Positions 26,486 to 35,079 of a stretch of DNA of 64,000 nucleotides are shown in pieces. Each line of letters begins with the position of its first letter. Positions within the stretch are counted from its first letter, which is position 1. A program made the position numbers and the translations under genes. Under the pieces are notes generated by a model. It was not told where the DNA came from, did not search any database, and saw nothing but the letters and a program-made list of their open reading frames with translations. Origin of the DNA: an uncultured Aquimarina sp. (GTDB lineage: Bacteria; Bacteroidota; Bacteroidia; Flavobacteriales; Flavobacteriaceae); assembly GCA_947500545.1 (NCBI GenBank), contig CANMSO010000005.1, positions 1-64,000 on the forward strand, given 5' to 3'.

Positions 26486-27241
26486 ATGAATGCTTTAAAA
26501 TCTATTTTGGTAGCTCTTGTATTAGCTATATCATCTTCTTTTTACGCTCAGACAGCCGACGAAATAATCAATAATTATTTCGAAAATACCGGAGGTAAAG
26601 ATAACTGGGAAAAACTAGAAGGTATTGAAATGATAGGTGTAATGAAAATGCAAAACATGGAAATTCCTTTCGAACAAGTAATGACGAAAGATGGTAAACA
26701 AGTTGTTACGATTGAATTACAAGGTAATCGTATGGTATGGTCTGCTTTTGACGGAGAAACATCTTGGCAGAGAAACCAAATGACAATGGAAGCTGAAAAA
26801 AGTGACAATGAGGCTACAGAAAATATGAAAAAACAAGTTAAAGATTTTCCTGATCCATTTTTAAACTACAAAGAAAAAGGATATGCTGTAGAGTTAATGG
26901 GTAAAGAAACAGTAGATGGAACTGAAACTTTTAAAATAAAATTAACGAAAGATCCTATTCTTGTGAATGGAGAATCTGTACCAAGTATCTCTCACTACTA
27001 TTTTGATACAGAAAACTTTGTACCAATTATCGTAGAATCAGAAGTCAATGAAGGACCAATGAAAGGTCAAGTAGTAAAATCTTCTATGAGCGATTATCAA
27101 GAAGTAAATGGAGTATATTTCCCTTTTACCTTTGGTAACGAATTCCAAACAATGAATTTTAAAGAAATTAAGCTTAATCCTGAAGTGGACACGGCTGTTT
27201 TTGCTTTTCCAGAAAAGAAAGAAGTAAAAGAAAAGGAATAA
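26486..27241 (+). CDS. Secreted outer-membrane lipoprotein-sorting-like protein
   Basis: The ATG at 26486 starts a clean Sec signal peptide (LKSILVALVLAISSSFYAQ, about 20 residues); the frame is open upstream to 26447 but the extra residues spoil the signal. The mature 230 residues are rich in beta strands with a start (ADEIINNYFENTGGKDNWEK) seen in Bacteroidota proteins annotated as outer membrane lipoprotein-sorting protein, which share the LolA/LolB fold. There is no lipobox cysteine, so it is free in the periplasm. True LolA function is not established for this group. A strong terminator follows at 27260-27295. Confidence 0.8.
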   Translation: MNALKSILVALVLAISSSFYAQTADEIINNYFENTGGKDNWEKLEGIEMIGVMKMQNMEIPFEQVMTKDGKQVVTIELQGNRMVWSAFDGETSWQRNQMTMEAEKSDNEATENMKKQVKDFPDPFLNYKEKGYAVELMGKETVDGTETFKIKLTKDPILVNGESVPSISHYYFDTENFVPIIVESEVNEGPMKGQVVKSSMSDYQEVNGVYFPFTFGNEFQTMNFKEIKLNPEVDTAVFAFPEKKEVKEKE

Positions 27242-27259
27242 TATCCTTTTAATATATAT

Positions 27260-27295
27260 AATCCCCAAAAGAAATATTTGGGGATTCTTTTTTTA
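27260..27295 (+). terminator. Terminator after the LolA-like gene
   Basis: Stem ATCCCCAAA/TTTGGGGAT (27261-27269 with 27277-27285) followed by a run of T. Confidence 0.85.
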
Positions 27296-27325
27296 TTCAC
27301 ATCAAATCAATCAAAGTAATTAATT

Positions 27326-30300
27326 ATGAACAAAAAAATTATTTTTGGGGCATTAAGCGTACTCCTTACCATAGGTATGCAAGCACAAGATATTGTCCTT
27401 AAAGGAAAAGAACTTTTTGGTAATTTAGAAGCTCGAGAAATAGGTCCTGCCCTTATGAGCGGTAGAATAATCGATCTAGAAAATCATCCAACAAATAGTA
27501 AAATAATTTATGCAGGTACTGCTGGTGGTGGTGTCTGGAAATCATCAAATGGTGGAGCTAGTTTTGCTCCAGTTTTTGACGAGCATGCTCAATCTATAGG
27601 AGTAGTAACTGTAGATCCAAATGACCCAGACAACACCGTATGGGTAGGTACTGGTGAGATTTGGACAAGAAATAGTGTTTCTATAGGTGATGGTCTGTAC
27701 AAATCTACTGATGGAGGATCCAACTGGAAAAAAATGGGCTTTGAAAACTCTGAGCGAATCAGTAGCATAGTTGTTAATCCTAAAAACTCTAATGAGGTTT
27801 ATGTTGGTGTTATGGGAGCCCTATGGGGTGATAGTGAAGACAGAGGGGTTTACAAAACAACAGATGGTGGTACAACATGGGAGAAAGTATTATATGTAAA
27901 TGAAAAAACAGGTGCTAATGAAGTTATGATGGATCCAACAGACCCTAATACTCTTTACGCTGCTATGTGGGAGTTTAGAAGAACTGCCTGGGGATTCAAT
28001 TCTGGAGGACCAAATAGTGCACTATATAAGTCAACAGATGCGGGAAAAACTTGGAACAAAATCCATAACGGTTTTCCTAAAGGTGACCTAGGTAGATTTG
28101 CTTTTGCAATCTCTCCTTCTAGCCCTAAAACAGTATTTGCAGTAGTAGAAAGTAAAGAAGACAAAGGATTGTATCGCTCTGATGACGCCGGTGCAAGTTG
28201 GAAGCTGCTTAATGGAGATTTTGGACTTGTAGTAAGACCATTTTACTTTTCAAGAATTGTTGTTCATCCTACAAATCCAGATATTATTGTAAAAGGTGGG
28301 TTATTTGGCTCTATTTCAAGAGACGGTGGAAAGACATTCAAAAGTCTTGGAAACATGCATGCAGATATTCATGATATCGTTTTTGACATTAATAATGCTG
28401 ATGCAATGTTTGTTGGTACTGATGGTGGAGTATATAGAAGTTGGGATGGTGGATCTACTATGGATATGGTAGATAACTTACCCGTTTCACAGTTTTATCA
28501 TATTAGTGTAGACAATGATGAACCTTATAACATCTATGGTGGACTTCAAGATAATGGTTCATGGTGGGGACCATCGTCTTCTCCAGGAGGTATTGAAGCT
28601 CGAGATTGGAATCGTGTTGGATACGGAGATGGTTTTAGAGTGCTAAGACACCCAACAAAACGTATTATTTATTCAGAGATGCAAGGTGCACAAAATGTAT
28701 GGAGATATGACATGGATAAAAATTATACCAGAAATATCCAACCATTACCTATAAAGGGAGAAGCTGACTTACGTTTTAACTGGAATGCTCCTATGGCGAT
28801 TAGTAGTCATCAACCCGATAGGTTTTATATGGGTAGTCAATTCTTACACGTAAGTGAAGATATGGGAGATAATTGGAAAAAAATATCCCCAGACCTTACA
28901 ACCAATGACCCTACAAAACAGGACAAAGAATCTGGTGGTATTTCTGTTGATAAATCTGGAGCTGAAACGCATACAACCATTTTTACAATTGCAGAATCTC
29001 CTTTAGATGAAAAAGTAATTTGGGTAGGAACTGATGACGGGAACGTACAAGTAACAAAGGATGGTGGAGCAACATGGACCAACACTGTTGCCAATATCCA
29101 AGGGCTTCCAAAAAATACTTGGGTATATCACATAGAAGCCAGTACACATAACAAAGGAACTGCATATGCTGTTTTCGACGGTCATGCATCTGGAGATATG
29201 AATACCTATGTATATAAAACTTCAGATTTTGGAAAAACATGGAAATCCATTGTGACTGATGACATTATAGGGTTTGCAAGAAACATTCAGGAAGACTATG
29301 TAAATGAAGATCTATTGTATCTCGGTACTGAGTTTGGATTGTTTATCACCATTGACGGAGGTAAAAACTGGTCACGTTTTACCAATAAAATGCCAGCAAC
29401 TGCGGTTCACTTTATTGATCTTCAGAAAAAAACAAATGATCTGGTATTAGGTACTCATGGTCGTGGGGTAATTATTATAGATGATATCTCTCCTCTAAGA
29501 CAAATAAATCAAGAAGTACTTAACAAAGATGTTCACTTTTTTGAGGCACAACCTGCTATAATCAAAGAAGAAGGCGGTTTTGGCGGAGGAAGTACTGAAC
29601 TTCAATTTAAAGGAGATAACCCGAGCGCTTCAGGAAAAATAATTTACTACCTTAAAAAACGTCATACTTTCGGGAAAATGACACTTGTCATTCAGGATAA
29701 GGATGGCAATGAAATAGTTAGTCTTGTTGCTGGTAAAGGAAAAGGAATTAATATAGTAGACTGGAACTTTAGAAAAAAAGGACCTAAAGTAGCCGCAGGA
29801 AAAACATTTACTTTTGGAGGATTTACAGCTCCAAGGGCTTCTGCCGGAGAATACAAAGTAGTACTTAAAAAGGGTAAAAAAGAGTTCACAAGCTCCATAA
29901 CCCTGGTAAATGACCCTAAATCTTCTATCACAAATGAAGAAAGAATTGCACATCAAAAAACAACAAAACAGTTATTTGATGACATGGAAGATTTAGCATA
30001 TTTAGTTTACAAAATTGATCAAAACGTCAAAAAAGCTGAAGCGCTTTCGAAAAAGGATCCTGCGTCTAAAAAAGTTACAGCGGGAGCTATTACCGAGCTT
30101 AACAACCTAAAAGAAACACTGGTTGTTACAACAGGAGATAATTATGTTGCTGAAGCAGAACCTCAACTTAGAGAAAAGCTATCTAAATTGTATGGTGAAG
30201 TTGCTGATCAATTTGAGAAGCCTTCATTTTCTCAAATAGAAAACATGGGAGTATATAAAACCCGTTTAAATGAAGCTAAAGCAACATACGAAAAAATAAA

Positions 30301-30394
30301 TGGTAAACAAGTTGCCAAATTAAATAAGTATCTAGAAAAAGCTGGCGATACGGCTACAGAAATTTTAAGCAAAGAAGAATTTTTAAACAAATAG
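27326..30394 (+). CDS. Secreted sortilin/BNR-type beta-propeller protein
   Basis: A 1022-residue exported protein with signal peptide MNKKIIFGALSVLLTIGMQAQ. Residues 30 to about 710 hold repeated propeller blades with BNR/Asp-box motifs (GLYKSTDGGSNWKK, GVYKTTDGGTTWEK, LYKSTDAGKTWNK, GLFITIDGGKNWSR), as in VPS10/sortilin-type proteins often annotated as glycosyl hydrolases. No catalytic residues of a glycosidase can be pointed out. After the propeller come a beta-sandwich-like stretch (about 720-860) and a helical C-terminus (about 870-1020). There is no type IX sorting tail. A periplasmic or surface binding or hydrolytic role is likely. A terminator follows. Confidence 0.88.
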   Translation: MNKKIIFGALSVLLTIGMQAQDIVLKGKELFGNLEAREIGPALMSGRIIDLENHPTNSKIIYAGTAGGGVWKSSNGGASFAPVFDEHAQSIGVVTVDPNDPDNTVWVGTGEIWTRNSVSIGDGLYKSTDGGSNWKKMGFENSERISSIVVNPKNSNEVYVGVMGALWGDSEDRGVYKTTDGGTTWEKVLYVNEKTGANEVMMDPTDPNTLYAAMWEFRRTAWGFNSGGPNSALYKSTDAGKTWNKIHNGFPKGDLGRFAFAISPSSPKTVFAVVESKEDKGLYRSDDAGASWKLLNGDFGLVVRPFYFSRIVVHPTNPDIIVKGGLFGSISRDGGKTFKSLGNMHADIHDIVFDINNADAMFVGTDGGVYRSWDGGSTMDMVDNLPVSQFYHISVDNDEPYNIYGGLQDNGSWWGPSSSPGGIEARDWNRVGYGDGFRVLRHPTKRIIYSEMQGAQNVWRYDMDKNYTRNIQPLPIKGEADLRFNWNAPMAISSHQPDRFYMGSQFLHVSEDMGDNWKKISPDLTTNDPTKQDKESGGISVDKSGAETHTTIFTIAESPLDEKVIWVGTDDGNVQVTKDGGATWTNTVANIQGLPKNTWVYHIEASTHNKGTAYAVFDGHASGDMNTYVYKTSDFGKTWKSIVTDDIIGFARNIQEDYVNEDLLYLGTEFGLFITIDGGKNWSRFTNKMPATAVHFIDLQKKTNDLVLGTHGRGVIIIDDISPLRQINQEVLNKDVHFFEAQPAIIKEEGGFGGGSTELQFKGDNPSASGKIIYYLKKRHTFGKMTLVIQDKDGNEIVSLVAGKGKGINIVDWNFRKKGPKVAAGKTFTFGGFTAPRASAGEYKVVLKKGKKEFTSSITLVNDPKSSITNEERIAHQKTTKQLFDDMEDLAYLVYKIDQNVKKAEALSKKDPASKKVTAGAITELNNLKETLVVTTGDNYVAEAEPQLREKLSKLYGEVADQFEKPSFSQIENMGVYKTRLNEAKATYEKINGKQVAKLNKYLEKAGDTATEILSKEEFLNK

Positions 30395-30410
30395 AATCAT
30401 TCATTGAAAT

Positions 30411-30439
30411 TAAAAAGCTCCCTATATGGGGGCTTTTTT
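30411..30439 (+). terminator. Terminator after the beta-propeller gene
   Basis: Hairpin AAAAAGCTCCC with GGGGGCTTTTT around the loop TATAT, followed by T; 17 bases after the stop. Confidence 0.85.
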
Positions 30440-30625
30440 TATATAAATAATTTATTATTAGTGTAATGTATAGAAGAAAGAGAAAGAATAATTTTATACC
30501 ATAAATATCTATAAAAACACTCTAGATTTTGCAATACTATATTGTTTATAAGTCGTTCAAAACTCTATTTACCTACTTGAAATTTCTATAAAACATTTAA
30601 GTATTTTTAGTAAACCTTCTTTATT

Positions 30626-31030
30626 ATGGAAAACAGGGAATCAAATTTATTGGCAATACGTCCAAGGTTATTAAATGCTAGAGTTTCTGAAAATATGTCT
30701 AATGACGAACAATTTCAGAATAAAACAATTAGACCTATTATAAAATTACAAGGGGATTTACTAATTGAAGTATTCAAAAATTACATAAAAAAAAGGAAGA
30801 ATACTTTTTATGAATTATCTCTTGAAAAAAGAATGCAGTTTATTGAAAATGCTATCCAAAGAGATATGAAATTCAGAAACAGCCTTAAAGGTATGATTAT
30901 TGGGCAATTTACCGTAGATGAATATCTTATTTACACCAAAAATTCATCTGCTTTGAACAAAAGAATGATGAATATCGTAAAAGAGAGATTGCAGGACAAC
31001 GTACAGTTGTTGGAATACCAAGTGGCCTAA
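30626..31030 (+). CDS. Conserved flavobacterial protein of unknown function
   Basis: A 134-residue, mostly helical and basic protein without signal peptide. The middle has the stretch FQNKTIRPIIKLQGDLLIEV and then YELSLEKRMQFIENAIQRD. Proteins of this pattern are widespread in Flavobacteriia and often carry the automatic label glyoxalase, but I see no glyoxalase metal-binding residues, so that name should not be trusted. It stands alone between the beta-propeller gene and purC and ends at a terminator shared with purC. Confidence 0.7.
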   Translation: MENRESNLLAIRPRLLNARVSENMSNDEQFQNKTIRPIIKLQGDLLIEVFKNYIKKRKNTFYELSLEKRMQFIENAIQRDMKFRNSLKGMIIGQFTVDEYLIYTKNSSALNKRMMNIVKERLQDNVQLLEYQVA

Positions 31031-31070
31031 AACACATCAAATATTTATGAGTTTAGTGTTTTAGAAGTGA

Positions 31071-31110
31071 AAAAGGAAGCTACAATCAAAAATTATAGCT
31101 TCCTTTTTTT
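31071..31110. terminator. Bidirectional terminator between gene 30626-31030 and purC
   Basis: Perfect 12-base stem AAAAGGAAGCTA/TAGCTTCCTTTT (31071-31082 with 31096-31107) with T runs in both directions, serving the convergent genes on either side. Confidence 0.88.
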
Positions 31111-31126
31111 TATATACCTCTTCTTA

Positions 31127-32074
31127 TTAGCCTTGTAAATATTGTAAGACATTTTTTTCTATTCGATTTTCTACATCAGAAATATCTGCTTTTACAAACG
31201 AAGTACCGGTAATTTTTTCATACAGCTCAATATATCGTTCAGATACAGAATTAATATACGCTGATGTCATTTCTGGAATTTGTTGCCCTTCTTTACCCTG
31301 AAAACCATTACTAATCAACCATTGTCGAACAAACTCTTTTGACAATTGTTTTTGTGCTTCTCCTGCCTGTTGTCTTTCAGCATAACCATCGATATAAAAA
31401 TATCGCGAAGAATCGGGAGTATGAATCTCGTCAATCAAAACAATCTTACCTTCTTTTGTTTTTCCAAACTCATACTTGGTATCTACAAGGATTAATCCCT
31501 GTTGTGCGGCAATTTCGGTTCCTCTTTGAAAAAGTTTACGTGTATAATCTTCCAGAACCAAATAATCCTTTTCTGAAACAATCCCCTTGGATAATATTTC
31601 TTCTCGGGAAATATCTTCATCATGCTCACCATTATCAGCTTTGGTAGATGGTGTTATAATTGGCTCAGGAAACTTGTCATTTTCCTTCATTCCGTTAGGC
31701 ATAGTAACTCCACACAACATACGTTTTCCAGCTTTATATTCACGGGCTGCATGACCAGAAAGATACCCTCTAATTACCATTTCAACCTTAAACGGTTCAC
31801 AAAGATGACCTACAGCTACGTTCGGATCTGGAGTAGCAATCAACCAATTTGGTACTAGATCTTGAGTTTCATTCATCATTTTGGTAGCAATCTGATTAAG
31901 AATCTGCCCCTTAAAAGGAATCCCCTTGGGCATTACGACATCAAAAGCAGATAATCGATCAGTTGCGATCATTACCAATAACTCATCATTGATATTGTAT
32001 ACCTCTCTTACTTTACCTTTGTATACTGATTTTTGATTAGGAAAGTTATAGTTTGTATCTACTATTGTATTCAT
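31127..32074 (-). CDS. purC: SAICAR synthase (phosphoribosylaminoimidazole-succinocarboxamide synthase)
   Basis: Cytoplasmic purine biosynthesis enzyme that joins CAIR and aspartate with ATP to make SAICAR. At 315 residues it belongs to the longer form of the family (about 235-240 in E. coli). Motifs: [11 protein letters not shown] near the start (ATP loop), [37 protein letters not shown] and [12 protein letters not shown]. It lies 47 bases downstream of phoH on the same strand, an arrangement common in Flavobacteriaceae, and ends at the bidirectional terminator. Confidence 0.95.
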   Translation of the reverse strand: MNTIVDTNYNFPNQKSVYKGKVREVYNINDELLVMIATDRLSAFDVVMPKGIPFKGQILNQIATKMMNETQDLVPNWLIATPDPNVAVGHLCEPFKVEMVIRGYLSGHAAREYKAGKRMLCGVTMPNGMKENDKFPEPIITPSTKADNGEHDEDISREEILSKGIVSEKDYLVLEDYTRKLFQRGTEIAAQQGLILVDTKYEFGKTKEGKIVLIDEIHTPDSSRYFYIDGYAERQQAGEAQKQLSKEFVRQWLISNGFQGKEGQQIPEMTSAYINSVSERYIELYEKITGTSFVKADISDVENRIEKNVLQYLQG

Positions 32075-32121
32075 TAGGTTAGTTTCTGAGTATTTTAATA
32101 ATTGAACCTTATAGTAGTAGG

Positions 32122-33078
32122 TTATTCATTTCTATGTTCAATCTCCTTATATGCTGAGATTACTTTTTTCACCAATTTATGTCTAATTACATCCTTATCA
32201 TCAAGATAGATCATACCAATTCCCTGAACATTTTTAAGCACAAGTAATGCTTCTTTAAGACCAGAGGTTACTCTTCTGGGTAAATCTATTTGCCCTGGGT
32301 CTCCAGTAATTATAAACTTAGCGTTTTTACCCATTCGGGTTAAAAACATTTTCATTTGCGCTCGTGTTGTATTTTGAGCCTCATCAAGTATCACAAAAGC
32401 ATTATCTAATGTTCTACCTCTCATAAATGCCATAGGAGCAATCTGAATGACTCCTTTTTCAATAAAACTGTCTAATTTTTCGGCAGGAATCATATCGCGT
32501 AAAGCATCATATAGCGGTTGCATATAGGGATCCAACTTTTCTTTCAGATCTCCAGGTAAAAACCCAAGATTTTCCCCAGCCTCTACTGCAGGACGAGTAA
32601 GAATAATACGTCTAACTTGTTTTTCTTTTAACGCTTTTACTGCAAGAGCTACACCAGTATAAGTTTTTCCTGTTCCGGCAGGGCCAACAGCAAAAACCAT
32701 ATCATTTTTATTAGAAGATTCAACCAGTTTTCGCTGATTCGCAGTTTGCGCTTTAATAAGCTTGCCTCCTACTCCATGCAATAACGTTTCCCCACTAACT
32801 GCAGATGTTTCGTAATCATCTTTACTTTCACTAGTGAGTACACGCTCGATTACATTTTCATCAAGTTTATTGTATTTTCCAAAATGTTCAAGAAGCATAT
32901 TCAGACGCATATCGAATTCCTCGAGCATATCTTCGTCTCCATACACTTTCATTTTACTACCTCGCGCTACTATTTTTAGCTTCGGAAAGTATTTTTTCAA
33001 TAATTGAATATTGCTATTCTGAAGTCCGAAAAACTCTCTCGGATTAATCTCTGTAAGTTCAATAATGAGTTCGTTCAA
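32122..33078 (-). CDS. phoH: PhoH family ATPase
   Basis: A 318-residue PhoH-type P-loop ATPase with an N-terminal KH-like region (about 1-75) and the ATPase domain after it: Walker A GPAGTGKT (residues 132-139), [14 protein letters not shown], Walker B VILDEAQN and the sensor motif [11 protein letters not shown]. Family members are linked to RNA metabolism, often with YbeY; the substrate is uncertain. The start is a TTG at 33078, because a stop codon lies two codons upstream and the typical N-terminus [17 protein letters not shown] begins right there. It is divergent from the SAM hydroxide adenosyltransferase gene and followed by purC. Confidence 0.93.
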   Translation of the reverse strand: MNELIIELTEINPREFFGLQNSNIQLLKKYFPKLKIVARGSKMKVYGDEDMLEEFDMRLNMLLEHFGKYNKLDENVIERVLTSESKDDYETSAVSGETLLHGVGGKLIKAQTANQRKLVESSNKNDMVFAVGPAGTGKTYTGVALAVKALKEKQVRRIILTRPAVEAGENLGFLPGDLKEKLDPYMQPLYDALRDMIPAEKLDSFIEKGVIQIAPMAFMRGRTLDNAFVILDEAQNTTRAQMKMFLTRMGKNAKFIITGDPGQIDLPRRVTSGLKEALLVLKNVQGIGMIYLDDKDVIRHKLVKKVISAYKEIEHRNE

Positions 33079-33343
33079 AAGCTATACGAATTTTAGTATG
33101 AATTGTTTTTAGGATTGACTAAGTTTGCTAAAGTTGTTTTAGATTTTTTAAAGGGAAAACAAAAGGAAAATTTAAAAACGATCAAAAACAATTACAAGAT
33201 CATAATGCCGTTTGCACTAAAAGTTGTAAAACTCAACGTTGTTACTTTCATTTTGAAGTCAAAAAAAAATCATGAAATAACTTCAGAACAAATTTACATA
33301 TTTTTAAGCGCTTACAATTAAAAGATATTAACAATTATTGTGC

Positions 33344-34174
33344 ATGCCAATTATCACGTTAACTACAGATTTTGGAATCAAAGATCATTTTGTGTCTGCG
33401 GTTAAAGGAGCAATTTATACAGAATTGCCTGATGCCAAAGTAGTTGATATATCTCATGAAATTTCGCCTTTTCATATTACCGAAGCTGCCTATATAATAC
33501 AAAATGCATACAAAAGCTTTCCAAAAGGCAGTATACATATAGTAGGTATTGATAGTGAGTTAAATCCCGAAAATAAACATATTGCCGTAAAATTAGATGA
33601 TCACTACTTTATCTGTGCCAATAATGGATTGGTTTGTTTAATTACGTCTGAATTTAATCCTGAAAAAATTGTAGAAATAAATATCCATGATGCAATTGTA
33701 TCTAATTTCCCTGTAATGGACGTTTTTGTGAACGTGGCTTGCCATATTGCTCGAGGAGGAAAACTAGAAGTAATCGGAAAAACTATTTCAGAAATTAAAA
33801 CCATAAAAGGAATTACTCCTATTGTTAATGTTGGTAATAAACAAATTGTGGGTAGTATTATCTATATAGATAATTATGGAAATTTAATTACAAACATTAC
33901 ACGTAAGCTCTTTGAAGAAGTTGGAAAAGGTAGAGAATTCAAAATAACAGCTCGTACTGCAGTATTCGAAAATGTATACGAACGATATAGTGATGCTATT
34001 AATTTTGAAATTGAAAAAAGTAAGCGTGAAGAAGATGGGAAAAAATTAGCGATTTTTAACTCCTCGGGATATTTAGAGTTGGCTATTTATAAAAGTAACC
34101 CAAAAACTGTAGGCGGTGCATCCAGTCTATTTGGATTGCATTATAGAGATACCGTAAGTATTAGCTTTGAATGA
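33344..34174 (+). CDS. SAM hydroxide adenosyltransferase family protein (DUF62)
   Basis: A 276-residue enzyme of the SAM chlorinase/fluorinase-like family. Most bacterial members split S-adenosylmethionine with water-derived hydroxide into adenosine and methionine. The start at the ATG at 33344 gives the standard N-terminus MPIITLTTDFGIKDHFV; a TTG two codons earlier is open but not needed. Other marks are VVDISHEISPFHITEAAYI, FICANNGLV and IDNYGNLITNIT. The C-terminal beta domain contains FNSSGYLELAI. It is divergent from phoH with a 265-base AT-rich gap. Confidence 0.92.
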   Translation: MPIITLTTDFGIKDHFVSAVKGAIYTELPDAKVVDISHEISPFHITEAAYIIQNAYKSFPKGSIHIVGIDSELNPENKHIAVKLDDHYFICANNGLVCLITSEFNPEKIVEINIHDAIVSNFPVMDVFVNVACHIARGGKLEVIGKTISEIKTIKGITPIVNVGNKQIVGSIIYIDNYGNLITNITRKLFEEVGKGREFKITARTAVFENVYERYSDAINFEIEKSKREEDGKKLAIFNSSGYLELAIYKSNPKTVGGASSLFGLHYRDTVSISFE

Positions 34175-34232
34175 AGCAAAGTATTTTATAGTTGTTCCTA
34201 AACTTTATATCTTTAATAATATTACTAAATAG

Positions 34233-34676
34233 ATGATTAAAAAATATTCAAAATCAGATAAAAAAGAGGTTATTGAGTTATTAAAACTTAATACACCAAA
34301 ATATTTTGATCCGTCTGAGGAATTTGAATTCATTGATTATCTTGATAACAAAATTGAGGATTACTTTGTAGCAAAAGAAGATTCAAAAATTATAGGGTGT
34401 GGCGGTATAAATTATTTCCCTGATGAAAAAATAGCCCGAATATCATGGGACATGATACATCCTGATTATCATGGCAGAAGAATTGGACAAAAATTAACTC
34501 AGCATAGGATAAATTTTATTAAAAATAATTCTGATACAGAATTAATAGTAGTAAGAACATCTCAATTAGTCTATAAATTTTATGAAAAAATGGGGTTTGA
34601 AATAGACAAAGTTGAAAAAGATTATTGGGCAAAAGATTTTGACCTTTATGAAATGATAATTAATATTAAAAACTAA
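34233..34676 (+). CDS. GNAT family N-acetyltransferase
   Basis: A 147-residue acetyl-CoA-dependent acyltransferase. The central strands read IIGCGGINYF and ARISWDMIHPDYHGRRIGQKL, where the last part is the acetyl-CoA pyrophosphate loop (GRRIG). The C-terminal part has VYKFYEKMGFEI, the usual YEKxGF motif. The acceptor is unknown. It lies 58 bases after the SAM enzyme gene and 57 bases before a small ABM-domain protein, so the three may form a loose operon. Confidence 0.9.
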   Translation: MIKKYSKSDKKEVIELLKLNTPKYFDPSEEFEFIDYLDNKIEDYFVAKEDSKIIGCGGINYFPDEKIARISWDMIHPDYHGRRIGQKLTQHRINFIKNNSDTELIVVRTSQLVYKFYEKMGFEIDKVEKDYWAKDFDLYEMIINIKN

Positions 34677-34733
34677 TACATGGTTTCATATCATATTTGG
34701 AATGTGTAAAATCAAGCATCAAACAATACTTAA

Positions 34734-35021
34734 ATGATTGAAAGAATCGTAAAAATGGGGTTTGTACCCGATCAAGTAGACGCGTTTATAGAAATATTTG
34801 AACAGAATAAGAATAAAATCAAAAACTTTGACGGTTGCAGTTATGTCAAATTATTAAGAGATATTAAACAACCTAATCAATTTTTCACCTATAGCCATTG
34901 GGAATCTGAAGAGCACCTCAATAACTATAGAAACTCTGCGTTATTCAAAGGTGTTTGGGCAAATACCAAAAATAAATTTAATCAAATACCAGAAGCATGG
35001 AGTGTTAACGTAGTAGAATAA
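34734..35021 (+). CDS. ABM-domain (quinol monooxygenase-like) protein
   Basis: A 95-residue single-domain protein of the ABM dimeric alpha/beta-barrel type. It starts with a beta strand (IERIVKMGFVPDQVDAFIEI), has the usual GCSYVKLLRD turn and the helix strand FFTYSHWESEEHLNNYRNSALF. Members include small monooxygenases, haem-degrading proteins and many of unknown use. No haem-binding residues can be assigned here. Confidence 0.82.
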   Translation: MIERIVKMGFVPDQVDAFIEIFEQNKNKIKNFDGCSYVKLLRDIKQPNQFFTYSHWESEEHLNNYRNSALFKGVWANTKNKFNQIPEAWSVNVVE

Positions 35022-35079
35022 TTACACTCCTATTTTCATTTTATTTATAAATCGTAATACCACAAACAAGAAATCAAAT

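Noticed and set aside
30626..31030. Glyoxalase
   Set aside because: Automatic label seen on this pattern; no metal-binding His/Glu arrangement of glyoxalases can be found.
33103..33321. Plus-strand open frame of 72 codons between phoH and the SAM enzyme gene
   Set aside because: TTG start, Lys/Phe-rich AT-driven composition, and it fills the shared promoter region of two divergent genes.
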